Positions 23,590-31,176 of a stretch of DNA of 64,000 nt are shown here, piece after piece. Within the stretch, counting starts at the first letter, position 1, and the number at the start of each line of letters is the position of its first letter. Made by a program: the position numbers and the translations under genes. The notes under the pieces are model-generated. The model saw only the letters and a program-made list of their open reading frames with translations. It did not search any database and was not told the origin of the DNA. The stretch comes from UBA6168 sp041752395 (GTDB lineage: Bacteria; Bacteroidota; Bacteroidia; Chitinophagales; Saprospiraceae), in NCBI GenBank assembly GCA_041752395.1, contig JBGSWN010000223.1, forward strand, positions 35,292-99,291, in the 5' to 3' direction.

Positions 23590-25395
23590 TCAATCTTGCT
23601 TGATGATACGGTGGGAGATGATTTGATTTCCCACTATTATTTGCACCGAATATACCCCGCTTTCATATCCATTTAAGTCAAACGAAAAGCCATCCGATGG
23701 TTTTATTTGTTTTACCAGCCTACCAAAGCTGTCGGTAATACTGACAATTGCATCTGCTGGGAGGTCACCTATTAGTTCAAAAATGCCGTTGGTTGGGTTG
23801 GGGGCAAGTACCAGACTTTCCAGGTTTTCAAAACCTGGAAAGTCTATGGACACCACTTTCGACAGTTCCTCCTTTCCGTCAAAATCCATTTGCCGAAGGC
23901 GATAATAATTCAAGCCGGGCAAGGGGTTTTCATCCAATAAAGCATACTGCTGTTCCTTTGTTGTTGTCCCAATACCTTTCACAAAATCAATTTCAGCCCA
24001 TTGACCCCTATCTGTCATGCGTTCCACGGAAAAGCCTCGGTTGTTGCTCTCGGAGGCAGTTTGCCAGTCTAATTGGACGGTGTTATTCTCATTTTTGGTA
24101 GCAGTAAATCGGGTGAGTTCGACTGGAAGGGAAGATACTGCATTGACTGTAATACCCGTGCCCGTATATGATATGGTCCAATTAATGCCCGGCACGGTGG
24201 GATAATTAATGGTCGTATAAGTGCCGACCCGGCTACTGGCTTCCAAAAACGTATAGGTCTCCCCAGCCGTAGGCATAAAGCCATTAAGTAGGGAAATAGT
24301 GAGTGTTCCAGTGATATTAGCTGTGCCTGTCACACCGATTTTGTCGTATTGGGTGCAGGGCGTGGTTCCGCCGATTTCTATCAAGGTAACTGGTGTTGGT
24401 GAGCCGGCTATATTTGAATAGCCACTGTTAAAAGTCAAGCAACCTGTACCACTGTTTCCGGGGGCAAAATTGTGGGAGTTCTCAAATGGTTTCGAGCCGC
24501 CAAAGGTTCCAATACCTTTCGTATTTGCGTTTACCGTTCCTGGTTTATCAGTATTTATTATGCCGTCATTCGTCAAGTTTAAGTTAAATCCACCAATGAT
24601 AGAACCGCCGATACCAGCTCCGAAATTAATAGTGGCGCTGCTGTTATTCAATACGGTACCCGGTGCAAAACCCGAATTAATGCCCGCTTTCGCAGCACCT
24701 GTATTTACGATAGTCAAAGTGTTATTATTGGTGAAAGTCCCTCCAAAAGTAAAACTAATGCCCGGCGCCGCATTGGAAGTGCTGCCAATGGTAATTATAC
24801 CATTGTTGGTGAACTGGGCATTCGTAGAAAATGTAATTGCTGCTATATTAGTAGCAATTGTACCATTATCGAAGCTCATCATATTCGAATTGTTGACGGT
24901 GCCACCTGAGCTGCCACTGACGAATTGAATACCTGCACCATTGTAATTGTCAACGCTGATACTACCGCCATTCGCAAGTGAACTACCAGTGCCTTTGAGG
25001 CCGATTCCGCCGGAGCAATTTGTGATTTGGATATCGCCGCTGTTGTTCAGGGAAGCACTGTTTAATTCAATGGCGTAAGTGCCGCCGATATCAATCAAAA
25101 GAATGCCCATCGCATCTAAGCTTAAAGTGGAGCCGGTCATTGTGATAGTTTTGACAGATGCGACGGTACTATTTATATCAATCGTGAAAGCACCGATGGT
25201 AACTGCATCCGTAATGGTCGGCAACCCATCTGGGTCCCAATTGTTGGCATCGCTCCAAAGCGTGGTGCCAGCGCCACCGTCCCACGATTTTTGGGCGTTT
25301 GCGAAGCTGGTAACCAACATGAAAATGAAGAGAAATTGGATTTTGGATAAAAGGGTCCTGGAACCTGACATAGGCAGGGATTGCAATTTGAGCAT
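23590..25395 (-). CDS. Secreted adhesin-like protein with T9SS type A tail
   Basis: 601 residues from ATG at 25395 (MLKLQSLPMSGSRTLL, then signal peptide FLFIFMLVTSFANAQ). The body (about 45-400) is a beta-helix-like series of short repeats with NNG, NNS and TNNGI turns (QFTNNGIITIGS; TFTNNNTLTIVN), as in autotransporter-like passengers. A fibronectin-like region follows (LPVELTRFTATKNENNTVQL, DWQTASESNNRGFSVER). The C-terminal sorting domain has LAPNPTNGIFEL, FGRLVKQI and GVYSVQIIVGNQII. A 31-bp palindrome lies in frame between the two (DFPGFENLES). Expected to be exported by type IX secretion and anchored or released at the surface. Confidence 0.88.
   Translation of the reverse strand: MLKLQSLPMSGSRTLLSKIQFLFIFMLVTSFANAQKSWDGGAGTTLWSDANNWDPDGLPTITDAVTIGAFTIDINSTVASVKTITMTGSTLSLDAMGILLIDIGGTYAIELNSASLNNSGDIQITNCSGGIGLKGTGSSLANGGSISVDNYNGAGIQFVSGSSGGTVNNSNMMSFDNGTIATNIAAITFSTNAQFTNNGIITIGSTSNAAPGISFTFGGTFTNNNTLTIVNTGAAKAGINSGFAPGTVLNNSSATINFGAGIGGSIIGGFNLNLTNDGIINTDKPGTVNANTKGIGTFGGSKPFENSHNFAPGNSGTGCLTFNSGYSNIAGSPTPVTLIEIGGTTPCTQYDKIGVTGTANITGTLTISLLNGFMPTAGETYTFLEASSRVGTYTTINYPTVPGINWTISYTGTGITVNAVSSLPVELTRFTATKNENNTVQLDWQTASESNNRGFSVERMTDRGQWAEIDFVKGIGTTTKEQQYALLDENPLPGLNYYRLRQMDFDGKEELSKVVSIDFPGFENLESLVLAPNPTNGIFELIGDLPADAIVSITDSFGRLVKQIKPSDGFSFDLNGYESGVYSVQIIVGNQIISHRIIKQD
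23814..23844. repeat. 31-bp perfect palindrome lying inside a coding sequence
   Basis: GACTTTCCAGGTTTT, one C, then the exact reverse complement. It encodes DFPGFENLES just before the APNPT sorting domain of the minus-strand T9SS protein, without disturbing the frame. Same 15+1+15 architecture as at 15447. Confidence 0.9.
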
Positions 25396-25827
25396 TTTAA
25401 AATTGGGTTTATGATGAAAATTTGCATAGCTTGACAACCATCAAAAAGTTGAAAAAGCAATGCGTTTTAAAACAGTTTCTTAGTGTTCTTGCAGCAAAAG
25501 GCCGCAGGGTAGGGTGGGTATTTGTAGCGTAAATTTAGGGGGCGGAAAAACGGTATTCTCATTGGGAGGGCTAAACGATGGGCTTGGCTTATTGAACGGG
25601 TCGGGTCATTGAGTTGGCTTCCCTTCCATAAAATGACGGAGGAATCTAATTTGCGCAGCAACACCAATCCTCATTTTCAAAACAATTCCAAATTGTCGCC
25701 TTGCCGCTTTTCAAAAAAAGCTAATTTTGCCCGCCTTTGAAAAAACCATTGGAAGGGACTGAACTTTTGAGCTGTCATTGTCGTAAGAAACAAGTCCCCA
25801 ACAATCTAACAATCCAATAATTCAACA
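25396..25827. other. 432-base gene-free region before thrS
   Basis: Between divergent genes. It holds the thrS promoter (25701-25729) and, at 25800-25830, a degenerate AACAATC-type repeat (CTAACAATCCAATAATTCAAC) leading into the thrS ATG. No convincing gene: a 66-codon minus-strand frame at 25467-25667 has no leader or family character. Confidence 0.6.
25701..25729 (+). promoter_or_regulatory. thrS: thrS promoter
   Basis: TTG at 25701-25703, 18 bases, then TAATTTTG at 25722-25729, a good match to the Bacteroidota TTG/TAnnTTTG promoter. It predicts a leader of about 90 bases. No T-box-like structure was seen. Confidence 0.6.
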
Positions 25828-27747
25828 ATGATAAACATCACGTTACCCGACGGCAGCGTCCGTCAATACGAATCTGGAACTTCGGCGATGGACGTTGCAA
25901 AGTCCATCAGCGAGGGCTTGGCGAGGAACGTACTCGCCGCAAAAGTGAACGGCGAAGTCTGGGATGCCAGCCGTGCCATCAATGCTGACGCATCGCTCCA
26001 GCTACTCACTTGGGACTCCAAAGAAGGCAAAAACACCTTCTGGCACTCGTCCGCCCACCTCATGGCCGAGGCGCTCGAAGTGCTGTATCCCGGCATCAAA
26101 TTCGGCATCGGCCCGGCGCTCGACAATGGGTTTTACTACGATGTGGACCCCGGTGGCCGCCAGATTTCGAGCGAGGATTTCAAGAAAATCGAAGATAAAA
26201 TCATGGAGCTTGCCCGGCAGGGCAACGAGTACCGCCGCCAGGAAATCGGCAAGGCGGAGGCCATCGAATTTTTCAAGGAAAAAGGTGACGAGTACAAGCT
26301 CGAACTCCTCGATGAATTGGCCGACGGCACCATCACCTTCTACCACCAAGGCAATTTCACCGACCTCTGCCGTGGGCCGCACATCCCAGATACGGGCAAA
26401 ATCAAGGCGGTGAAACTGCTCAAAATCGGCGGCGCCTACTGGCGTGGCGACGACCAGCGCAACCAGTTGACCCGTATCTACGGCATCACTTTCCAGAAGC
26501 AAAAAGAGCTGACCGAGTACCTCGAAATGCTCGAAGAAGCCAAGAAACGTGACCACCGCAAGCTCGGCGAAGAGCTGGAATTGTTCATGTTTTCGGAGCG
26601 AGTGGGCGCTGGTTTGCCCATCTGGTTGCCGAAGGGAACTGCCCTCCGCACCCGCCTCGAAAACTTCCTCAAGGACGAACAATTGAAGCGTGGCTACCAG
26701 CCCGTCATCACGCCGCATATCGGTAAAAAGGAACTTTACGTGACTTCTGGTCACTACGAAAAATACGGCAAGGACAGCTTCCAGCCCATCCACACCCCAC
26801 GGGAGGGCGAGGAGTTCTTGTTGAAACCGATGAACTGTCCGCACCACTGCGAGATTTTTGGCCACAAGCCACGTAGTTACAAGGAACTGCCCGTTCGTAT
26901 TGCCGAGTTCGGCACGGTTTACCGCTACGAAATGAGCGGCGAACTGCATGGCCTCACTCGGGTTCGGGGCTTCACGCAGGACGATGCGCACTTGTTCTGC
27001 ACGCCCGACCAAGTGAAGCAGGAGTTCCTCGGCGTCATCGAATTGACGCTGATGGTGCTGAAAAAACTGGGCTTCGAGAACTATACCGCCCAGATTTCGC
27101 TGCGTGACCCGGAGAACAAGGAGAAGTACATCGGCTCCGACGAGAACTGGGAAAAGGCCGAACGTGCCATCATTGAAGCGGCTGCCGAGGCTGGCCTGAC
27201 GACCGTTACGGAGCTTGGCGAAGCTGCCTTCTACGGCCCGAAACTAGACTTCATGGTGAAGGATGCCCTTGGCCGTTCTTGGCAATTGGGCACTATCCAA
27301 GTGGACTACAACCTGCCGGAGCGCTTTGATTTGACCTACATCGGTTCGGACAATTCACCGCACCGTCCCGTCATGATTCACCGGGCACCTTTCGGCTCGA
27401 TGGAGCGCTTCATCGGCGTACTCACAGAGCATTGCGCTGGCAAGTTCCCGCTGTGGCTCGCACCGGACCAGTACAGCATTCTGCCCATCAGCGACAAGTA
27501 CAACGACTATGCCCTCGACGTGCAAAAGCGCCTCGCCGAGCACGATATCCGTGGCATCATTGATGATCGCACGGAGAGCATTGGCCGCAAAATCCGGGAT
27601 GCGGAGATGAACAAGATTCCGTTCATGCTCATCGTCGGGGAGAAGGAGGCAGAGGCTGATTCCGTTGGGGTAAGGAAGCAGGGGGAAGGTGATTTGGGGG
27701 CGAAGAGCGTGGGGGATTTTGTGGGGTGGTTTAAAGAGCAGCTGTAG
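25828..27747 (+). CDS. thrS: Threonyl-tRNA synthetase
   Basis: 639 residues, standard length. Charges tRNA-Thr. Domain order: N-terminal TGS (MINITLPDGSVRQYESGTS, 1-60), the editing and second additional domain (HSSAHLMAEALEVLYPG; FTDLCRGPHIPDTGKIKA), the class II catalytic core with KPMNCPHHCEIF (zinc-binding Cys and His), RYEMSGELHGLTRVRGFTQDD (motif 2) and HRAPFGSMERFIGVL (motif 3), and the C-terminal anticodon-binding domain (WLAPDQYSILPISD; VGEKEAEADSVGVR). All key residues present. It has its own promoter and a terminator-like hairpin at 27781. Confidence 0.97.
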   Translation: MINITLPDGSVRQYESGTSAMDVAKSISEGLARNVLAAKVNGEVWDASRAINADASLQLLTWDSKEGKNTFWHSSAHLMAEALEVLYPGIKFGIGPALDNGFYYDVDPGGRQISSEDFKKIEDKIMELARQGNEYRRQEIGKAEAIEFFKEKGDEYKLELLDELADGTITFYHQGNFTDLCRGPHIPDTGKIKAVKLLKIGGAYWRGDDQRNQLTRIYGITFQKQKELTEYLEMLEEAKKRDHRKLGEELELFMFSERVGAGLPIWLPKGTALRTRLENFLKDEQLKRGYQPVITPHIGKKELYVTSGHYEKYGKDSFQPIHTPREGEEFLLKPMNCPHHCEIFGHKPRSYKELPVRIAEFGTVYRYEMSGELHGLTRVRGFTQDDAHLFCTPDQVKQEFLGVIELTLMVLKKLGFENYTAQISLRDPENKEKYIGSDENWEKAERAIIEAAAEAGLTTVTELGEAAFYGPKLDFMVKDALGRSWQLGTIQVDYNLPERFDLTYIGSDNSPHRPVMIHRAPFGSMERFIGVLTEHCAGKFPLWLAPDQYSILPISDKYNDYALDVQKRLAEHDIRGIIDDRTESIGRKIRDAEMNKIPFMLIVGEKEAEADSVGVRKQGEGDLGAKSVGDFVGWFKEQL

Positions 27748-27749
27748 TC

Positions 27750-27780
27750 CATTTACGATTGACGAATTACGATTTATGAT
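27750..27780. repeat. Degenerate tandem spacer after thrS
   Basis: Three GATT-centred units (TTTACGATTGACGAATTACG, then ATTTATGATT) directly after the thrS stop. Same class as the spacers at 15490, 48738, 49672 and 55340. Confidence 0.55.
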
Positions 27781-27820
27781 TGCGCCTGTTCGACTTTGGT
27801 TGGGCAGGCGCAGTTTGGTT
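27781..27820 (+). terminator. Hairpin after thrS, probable terminator
   Basis: TGCGCCTG (27781-27788) pairs perfectly with CAGGCGCA (27805-27812), 16-base loop, followed by TTTGGTTTT. The loop is long, so the terminator is moderate. Confidence 0.55.
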
Positions 27821-27828
27821 TTAAAGCC

Positions 27829-27836
27829 TATCTTTG
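27829..27836 (+). promoter_or_regulatory. Candidate -7 box of the 27856 gene
   Basis: TATCTTTG fits TAnnTTTG and ends 19 bases before the GTG start. The -33 TTG is poorly spaced. Confidence 0.45.
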
Positions 27837-27855
27837 TCAATAAAAATCACGGCCA

Positions 27856-28128
27856 GTGGATAATGACAAATTGAATTTCAACTTGTACCCAGAACAAGAA
27901 TTAGAAGACCTTTCGCCAGAAGAAATCGTGAAGGCGCTCCAAGCCTTTCGCAAGGAGGTTGGTCGTCGGGCGAGGGCAGAGGCCAAAGCGCTTGGCTTGC
28001 CACTTACTTTTGTCGAAAAAGAACAGATAATCAAGGAATGGCCGGATGGCCGTCGTGAGGTGCTTGGCACAGTACCACCTTCCATGAAAGTCGAAAAAGG
28101 AACCATTTATGAGGTCAAAGCCCGTTAA
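27856..28128 (+). CDS. Small charged protein, unknown (GTG start)
   Basis: 90 residues, GTG start at 27856 chosen because it follows a promoter match and the frame has no ATG near. It is helical and charged (LSPEEIVKALQAFRKEVGRRA), then KEQIIKEWPDGRREVLGTVP. No signal peptide. The second half looks like a short beta hairpin motif. I recognise no family; similar small proteins are seen in this phylum. Real-gene likelihood is fair because codon use matches the neighbours. Confidence 0.55.
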   Translation: MDNDKLNFNLYPEQELEDLSPEEIVKALQAFRKEVGRRARAEAKALGLPLTFVEKEQIIKEWPDGRREVLGTVPPSMKVEKGTIYEVKAR

Positions 28129-28137
28129 ATTAATGCG

Positions 28138-28145
28138 TACCTTTG
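28138..28145 (+). promoter_or_regulatory. Candidate -7 box of the 28200 gene
   Basis: TACCTTTG fits TAnnTTTG, 54 bases before the ATG. The leader made from it would carry the thrS-derived fragment at 28150-28176. Confidence 0.4.
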
Positions 28146-28149
28146 CTAG

Positions 28150-28176
28150 GATGAACAAGATTCAGTTCATGCTCAT
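28150..28176 (+). repeat. 27-base fragment copied from thrS
   Basis: G-ATGAACAAGATTC-A-GTTCATGCTCAT matches thrS at 27606-27632 in 26 of 27 bases. Flanks do not match. It looks like a small illegitimate duplication lying in the leader of the next gene. Confidence 0.7.
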
Positions 28177-28199
28177 GAATAAATAAAAAATTAAACGAC

Positions 28200-28697
28200 A
28201 TGAAAATAAAATTAGTAATTTTCTTCATTTTGCTTGCTCATGCATGCACATTTTCTCAAACAAATGCCACCTTAGAAGAAACTAAGGATTTTATTAAAAA
28301 ATATGTTGAAGCTTATCCTCAAAATAACGGTGCCCAAGGTGAAAAAAGCGATATTGCTTTTATAGACTTAGGTGAAGGAGCACTTACGATGGTTTATAGT
28401 AATTACCTTCCATATGCATATCAGAGTGTTTATACTTTTTCTCCTAAAAATATTAGTAGTGTAATAATTGATAAGTCTTCAATGAAAGGTAAGAACTGTA
28501 TTATAAAATTAAAATTGAATGTTAGTTCTAAGGCTATTTTCTCCATAGTTGGGTCGGATACGGAAGAAAGTAAAGATGAAGTTAACATCACACTTGGTAA
28601 TGCATCATTTGATGAAAACTTCCCAGAACGCTTGAAAAAGGCATTTGAGCATCTCGTAAACTTAATGGGAGGGAAAATCACCGTTGACAAATTTTAA
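28200..28697 (+). CDS. Exported protein, unknown
   Basis: 165 residues with a clear signal peptide (MKIKLVIFFILLAHACTFSQ). The mature part is mixed alpha/beta (AFIDLGEGALTMVYSNYLP; GKNCIIKLKLNVSS; FPERLKKAFEHLVNLMGG). The gene is visibly AT-richer than the neighbours and sits next to a toxin-antitoxin pair and an IS element, so recent transfer is likely. No family recognised. Confidence 0.65.
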   Translation: MKIKLVIFFILLAHACTFSQTNATLEETKDFIKKYVEAYPQNNGAQGEKSDIAFIDLGEGALTMVYSNYLPYAYQSVYTFSPKNISSVIIDKSSMKGKNCIIKLKLNVSSKAIFSIVGSDTEESKDEVNITLGNASFDENFPERLKKAFEHLVNLMGGKITVDKF

Positions 28698-28771
28698 GGA
28701 CAAAGTTACCAGTTCAAGCAAGTTTTAGCGCAGCGTAACTTACCCCCCTCCTCATTTCCCCCGAAAACCTC

Positions 28772-28779
28772 TATCTTTG
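28772..28779 (+). promoter_or_regulatory. Candidate -7 box of the VapBC-like operon
   Basis: TATCTTTG fits TAnnTTTG and ends 15 bases before the ATG at 28795. No clear -33 TTG. Confidence 0.45.
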
Positions 28780-28794
28780 AACAAAATTCAAGCA

Positions 28795-29058
28795 ATGAAA
28801 GTAGTCTTGGAAATAAACAATGAAGTTGACCTTGCCGTCCTGCTCCCCTTGTTGGAGCGGCTAAGGATACCTTTTACGCTCCCAAAAACTGCCAATGGCA
28901 AAGGGAAGTCAGGAGTAAAGCCTGAAATTGCTCCCGCTACAGATGCTGGGATGCCTCACCCTGTTGCCCGCTTCATAGGCTGTATTCCCGGAGCAGATGG
29001 GGATGCGTTAGCGGATGCGATAGACCGTGAATTCAATCAAATCGAAGGGGAATGGTAG
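28795..29058 (+). CDS. Antitoxin-like protein of a VapBC-type pair
   Basis: 87 residues from ATG at 28795 (MKVVLEINNEVDLAVLLPLL). The N-terminal strand plus helix resembles the short antitoxins that precede PIN toxins in Bacteroidota. The rest is a flexible K/G/P-rich stretch (TANGKGKSGVKPEIAPA) and an acidic tail (DADAIDREFNQIEGEW-like) that could wrap the toxin. Its stop overlaps the toxin start (toxin ATG at 29052), the normal tight coupling of such pairs. No ribbon-helix-helix or AbrB domain is obvious, so I call it an antitoxin mainly from context. Confidence 0.65.
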   Translation: MKVVLEINNEVDLAVLLPLLERLRIPFTLPKTANGKGKSGVKPEIAPATDAGMPHPVARFIGCIPGADGDALADAIDREFNQIEGEW

Positions 29059-29438
29059 CGGCATTTGATACCAATATCATTGTGGACATCTTTCGTGAGA
29101 AAGGAGAATCACCAAAAAATATTTTAGGCTTTACTGATATATGTTTGCCATTGGTGGTGTGTGGGGAATTACTTTATGGAGCCGCAATTTCTGCGAAACC
29201 ACTTGAAATGAACCGCCAAGTAATGGATTTCATTCAAATCAATAATGTGCTAAACCCAAATTTTGAAGTAGCTGCTCAGTATGCCAAAATCAGGAAATAT
29301 TTAAAAGAAAATGGGACGCCAATTCCAGAAAACGATATTTGGATTGCAGCTACTGCTATCGCAAATGGCCTGAAATTAATTACCCGGGACAGGCATTTTG
29401 AGCATATTGCTTACCTGGATGTCGAATATTGGAGTTGA
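29052..29438 (+). CDS. PIN-domain toxin, VapC type
   Basis: 128 residues. PIN ribonuclease fold with the acidic metal-binding residues in place: D6 in AAFDTNIIVD, the Glu of VVCGELLYGA, the Asp of PENDIWIAATA and the Asp of LITRDRHFEHI. VapC toxins cut tRNA or rRNA and are held by the antitoxin encoded just upstream. Overlapping start and stop codons mark an operon. The IS3-family element begins one base after its stop codon, so the IS sits right at the 3' end without breaking the gene. Confidence 0.9.
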   Translation: MVAAFDTNIIVDIFREKGESPKNILGFTDICLPLVVCGELLYGAAISAKPLEMNRQVMDFIQINNVLNPNFEVAAQYAKIRKYLKENGTPIPENDIWIAATAIANGLKLITRDRHFEHIAYLDVEYWS

Positions 29439-29439
29439 T

Positions 29440-29463
29440 TGACTCGTCCTAAAATAGCTTTAC
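29440..29463 (+). repeat. IS left inverted repeat
   Basis: TGACTCGTCCTAAAATAGC, then TTTAC. Matches the right end in inverted orientation. Confidence 0.8.
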
Positions 29464-29481
29464 ACAAAAGAGCGTAAAACT

Positions 29482-29877
29482 GTGACAGGGCAAATCAAGA
29501 GAGCTAAGACCCGGAAGCGCTATCCGGAAGAACTCAAGCGCAAGATAGCGAAAGAGTACCTATCGGGAGCGGCCAGCTATGCGGTGCTGGCCGAGGAACA
29601 TGGGCTCAGGGACAAGGGCGTGGCAAAGGAATTCGTCAAGTGGTACCGCCGAAAGTACGAACTTGGCGGCGAAAACGAACCGCCCATGCCAGAAAAAAAG
29701 CAGCCCGGGCCCACGGGCGACGAACAGTCGCTCAAGCAACAAATCAAGGAACTTCAAAAGCGGCTTGCACTGTCGGAGCTGAAGGTGGAGGCACTTGAGA
29801 CAATGATAGACATTGCGGAGGAACAGCTAAAGCTCGACATCCGAAAAAAGTCTGGCGCCAAACAGTCGAAAAAATGA
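29482..29877 (+). CDS. IS3-family transposase orfA (DNA-binding part)
   Basis: 131 residues, GTG start at 29482. The helix-turn-helix is residues about 10-60 (RYPEELKRKIAKEYLSG; YAVLAEEHGLRDKGVAKEF), followed by a leucine-zipper-like coiled coil (SLKQQIKELQKRLALSEL, VEALETMIDIAEEQLKL). It ends in TCG AAAAAA TGA: the A6 run sits just before the stop and orfB's ATG overlaps it (ATGA). This allows either translational coupling or a -1 programmed frameshift making the OrfAB transposase. Confidence 0.88.
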   Translation: MTGQIKRAKTRKRYPEELKRKIAKEYLSGAASYAVLAEEHGLRDKGVAKEFVKWYRRKYELGGENEPPMPEKKQPGPTGDEQSLKQQIKELQKRLALSELKVEALETMIDIAEEQLKLDIRKKSGAKQSKK

Positions 29878-30821
29878 AAGCATTTTACAAGACTGCGGGC
29901 CTGGCAGTGTTGTGCGGACTGTTTGGCAAAAGCCGCCAGGCCTACTACGAACAGCTTTGGCACGAGGAAAAGGCCCTTTTCGAGGATGCCGTCATCGTGG
30001 ACCTGGTAAAGGAGGAGCGGCGCATCGCCCGTCGGGTGGGCGGGCGCAACCTCTACCAGATACTGAAGGCCGAGCTCAACGCCCGCCAGGTGCACGTCGG
30101 GCGTGACCGCTTCTTCGACGTGCTGAGGGAGAACGGCCTGCTCGTCAAGCGCCGCCGCCGCCGTGCGGTGACGACGATGAGCCGACACGGGCTGCCGCTG
30201 TACCCTAACCTGGCGAAGGCGCTGAGGCCGGAGCGGGCGGGGCAGCTCTGGGTCAGCGACATCACCTACATCCGGGTGGGCGACGGCTTCTGCTACCTCA
30301 TCCTGATAACGGACGCCTACTCGCACCAGGTCGTGGGCTGGAACTTCGGGCACAGCATGGACGCAGCTTTCTGCGTTGAGGCACTGAAAATGGCGCTTGC
30401 CTCCCGCCAGTGCCCATTGCTGGAGCTGGTGCACCACTCCGACCGGGGGCTGCAGTACTGCTCGAAGCTCTACACGGACACGCTTAAGGCGGAACGCATC
30501 GCCATCAGCATAGCCTGTCCCGATTTGTCGGGAACGGAGAACGGCGACCCCCTGGAGAACGCCGTCGCCGAGCGCATGAACGGCCTGCTGAAGGACAGCT
30601 TCGAGATGGACCGGACATTTCCTTCCTCTGAAGAAGCAGGGGCGTTCATCCTCGAAGCCATCAGGTACTACAATGAGCGCCGCCCCCACTCCTCGTGCGA
30701 CAAGCTGACGCCAAAAGAGGCGAGCGCACGCACGGGGGCACTGAAAAAGCACTGGAAGGGCTATGCGGAAAAAGCCCTCGCCAAGGCCGAAAGGGAAGCT
30801 GCGAAAGGCCAAGGGGGATGA
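29874..30821 (+). CDS. IS3-family transposase orfB (catalytic DDE part)
   Basis: 315 residues. HTH_21-like N-terminus (RRIARRVGGRNLYQILKAEL), then the rve integrase core with the first Asp in WVSDITYIRVGDG, the second in VHHSDRGLQYCS and the Glu in GDPLENAVAERMNG; a tail IRYYNERRPHSSCDKLTPKE is typical of IS3. In the DDE region the sequence reads ISIACPDLSGTENGDP, where family members known to me have ISMTENGDP; the extra seven residues come from a 21-bp insert that contains a palindrome. The frame is intact, so the protein may still work. Confidence 0.92.
   Translation: MKAFYKTAGLAVLCGLFGKSRQAYYEQLWHEEKALFEDAVIVDLVKEERRIARRVGGRNLYQILKAELNARQVHVGRDRFFDVLRENGLLVKRRRRRAVTTMSRHGLPLYPNLAKALRPERAGQLWVSDITYIRVGDGFCYLILITDAYSHQVVGWNFGHSMDAAFCVEALKMALASRQCPLLELVHHSDRGLQYCSKLYTDTLKAERIAISIACPDLSGTENGDPLENAVAERMNGLLKDSFEMDRTFPSSEEAGAFILEAIRYYNERRPHSSCDKLTPKEASARTGALKKHWKGYAEKALAKAEREAAKGQGG
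30513..30533 (+). repeat. 21-bp in-frame insert with palindrome inside orfB
   Basis: GCCTGTCCCGATTTGTCGGG plus A adds exactly seven codons. TCCCGA and TCGGGA form a 6-bp stem with loop TTTG. Confidence 0.6.
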
Positions 30822-30868
30822 CCCCAAAGGGGCGGGCCGCCACTTGGCCGCCCAGGCAAAGCTGGCAC

Positions 30869-31008
30869 TTGGTCGGCGGCGGCGTAAAGGACGCAGCCAG
30901 GTGGTTTTGGCGTATTTTTTTTTGCGCCCACAAGGGCCGTGGGCAGGCCCAACAGAAAAGGGGCGCAAAAAATAATCCGCCAAAATCCTTGACACCGCCG
31001 CCGACCAA
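30869..31008 (+). ncRNA. About 140-base hairpin downstream of orfB inside the IS
   Basis: TTGGTCGGCGGCGG (30869-30882) pairs with CCGCCGCCGACCAA (30995-31008). Further in, TTTTGGCG pairs with CGCCAAAA and TTTTTTGCGCCC (30918-30929) with GGGCGCAAAAAA (30961-30972). The whole could fold as one long imperfect hairpin, either an RNA or a DNA fold. Type assignment as ncRNA is a guess. Confidence 0.4.
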
Positions 31009-31064
31009 AAACCAAAATCGCCTAAGCGGTCAAATGGCTCGGAATGCCAACGGTACCGGAGATG

Positions 31065-31082
31065 GCCAAAAACGTTTTTGGC
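31065..31082. repeat. Perfect 18-bp palindrome in the IS right end
   Basis: GCCAAAAACGTTTTTGGC. It is followed by several copies of a CTGTAA motif with T-runs (31082, 31107, 31144, 31175) leading to the right inverted repeat, possibly transposase-binding subsites. Confidence 0.7.
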
Positions 31083-31176
31083 TGTAATGAAATATCAGGA
31101 CTCAATTTTTGGCTGTAAGGCTTTTTCAGAACTACTTTTGTGACTGTAAAACCCCAGCCGGACTATCTATTAACCT

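Noticed and set aside
25467..25667. 66-codon minus-strand frame before thrS
   Set aside because: No leader, no family, and composition of intergenic DNA.
26002..27012. 336-codon open frame on the minus strand across thrS
   Set aside because: It is antisense to a complete, conserved threonyl-tRNA synthetase; long antisense frames arise from codon bias and this one has no domain or leader.
28703..28741. AAGTTAC/GTAACTT pair as an attC-like site near the VapBC pair
   Set aside because: Only 7 bp, 25-base loop, and no matching box at the start of the unit.
29754..30995. 413-codon minus-strand frame across the IS transposase
   Set aside because: Arg/Pro-rich antisense of orfB in GC-rich DNA, no start context.
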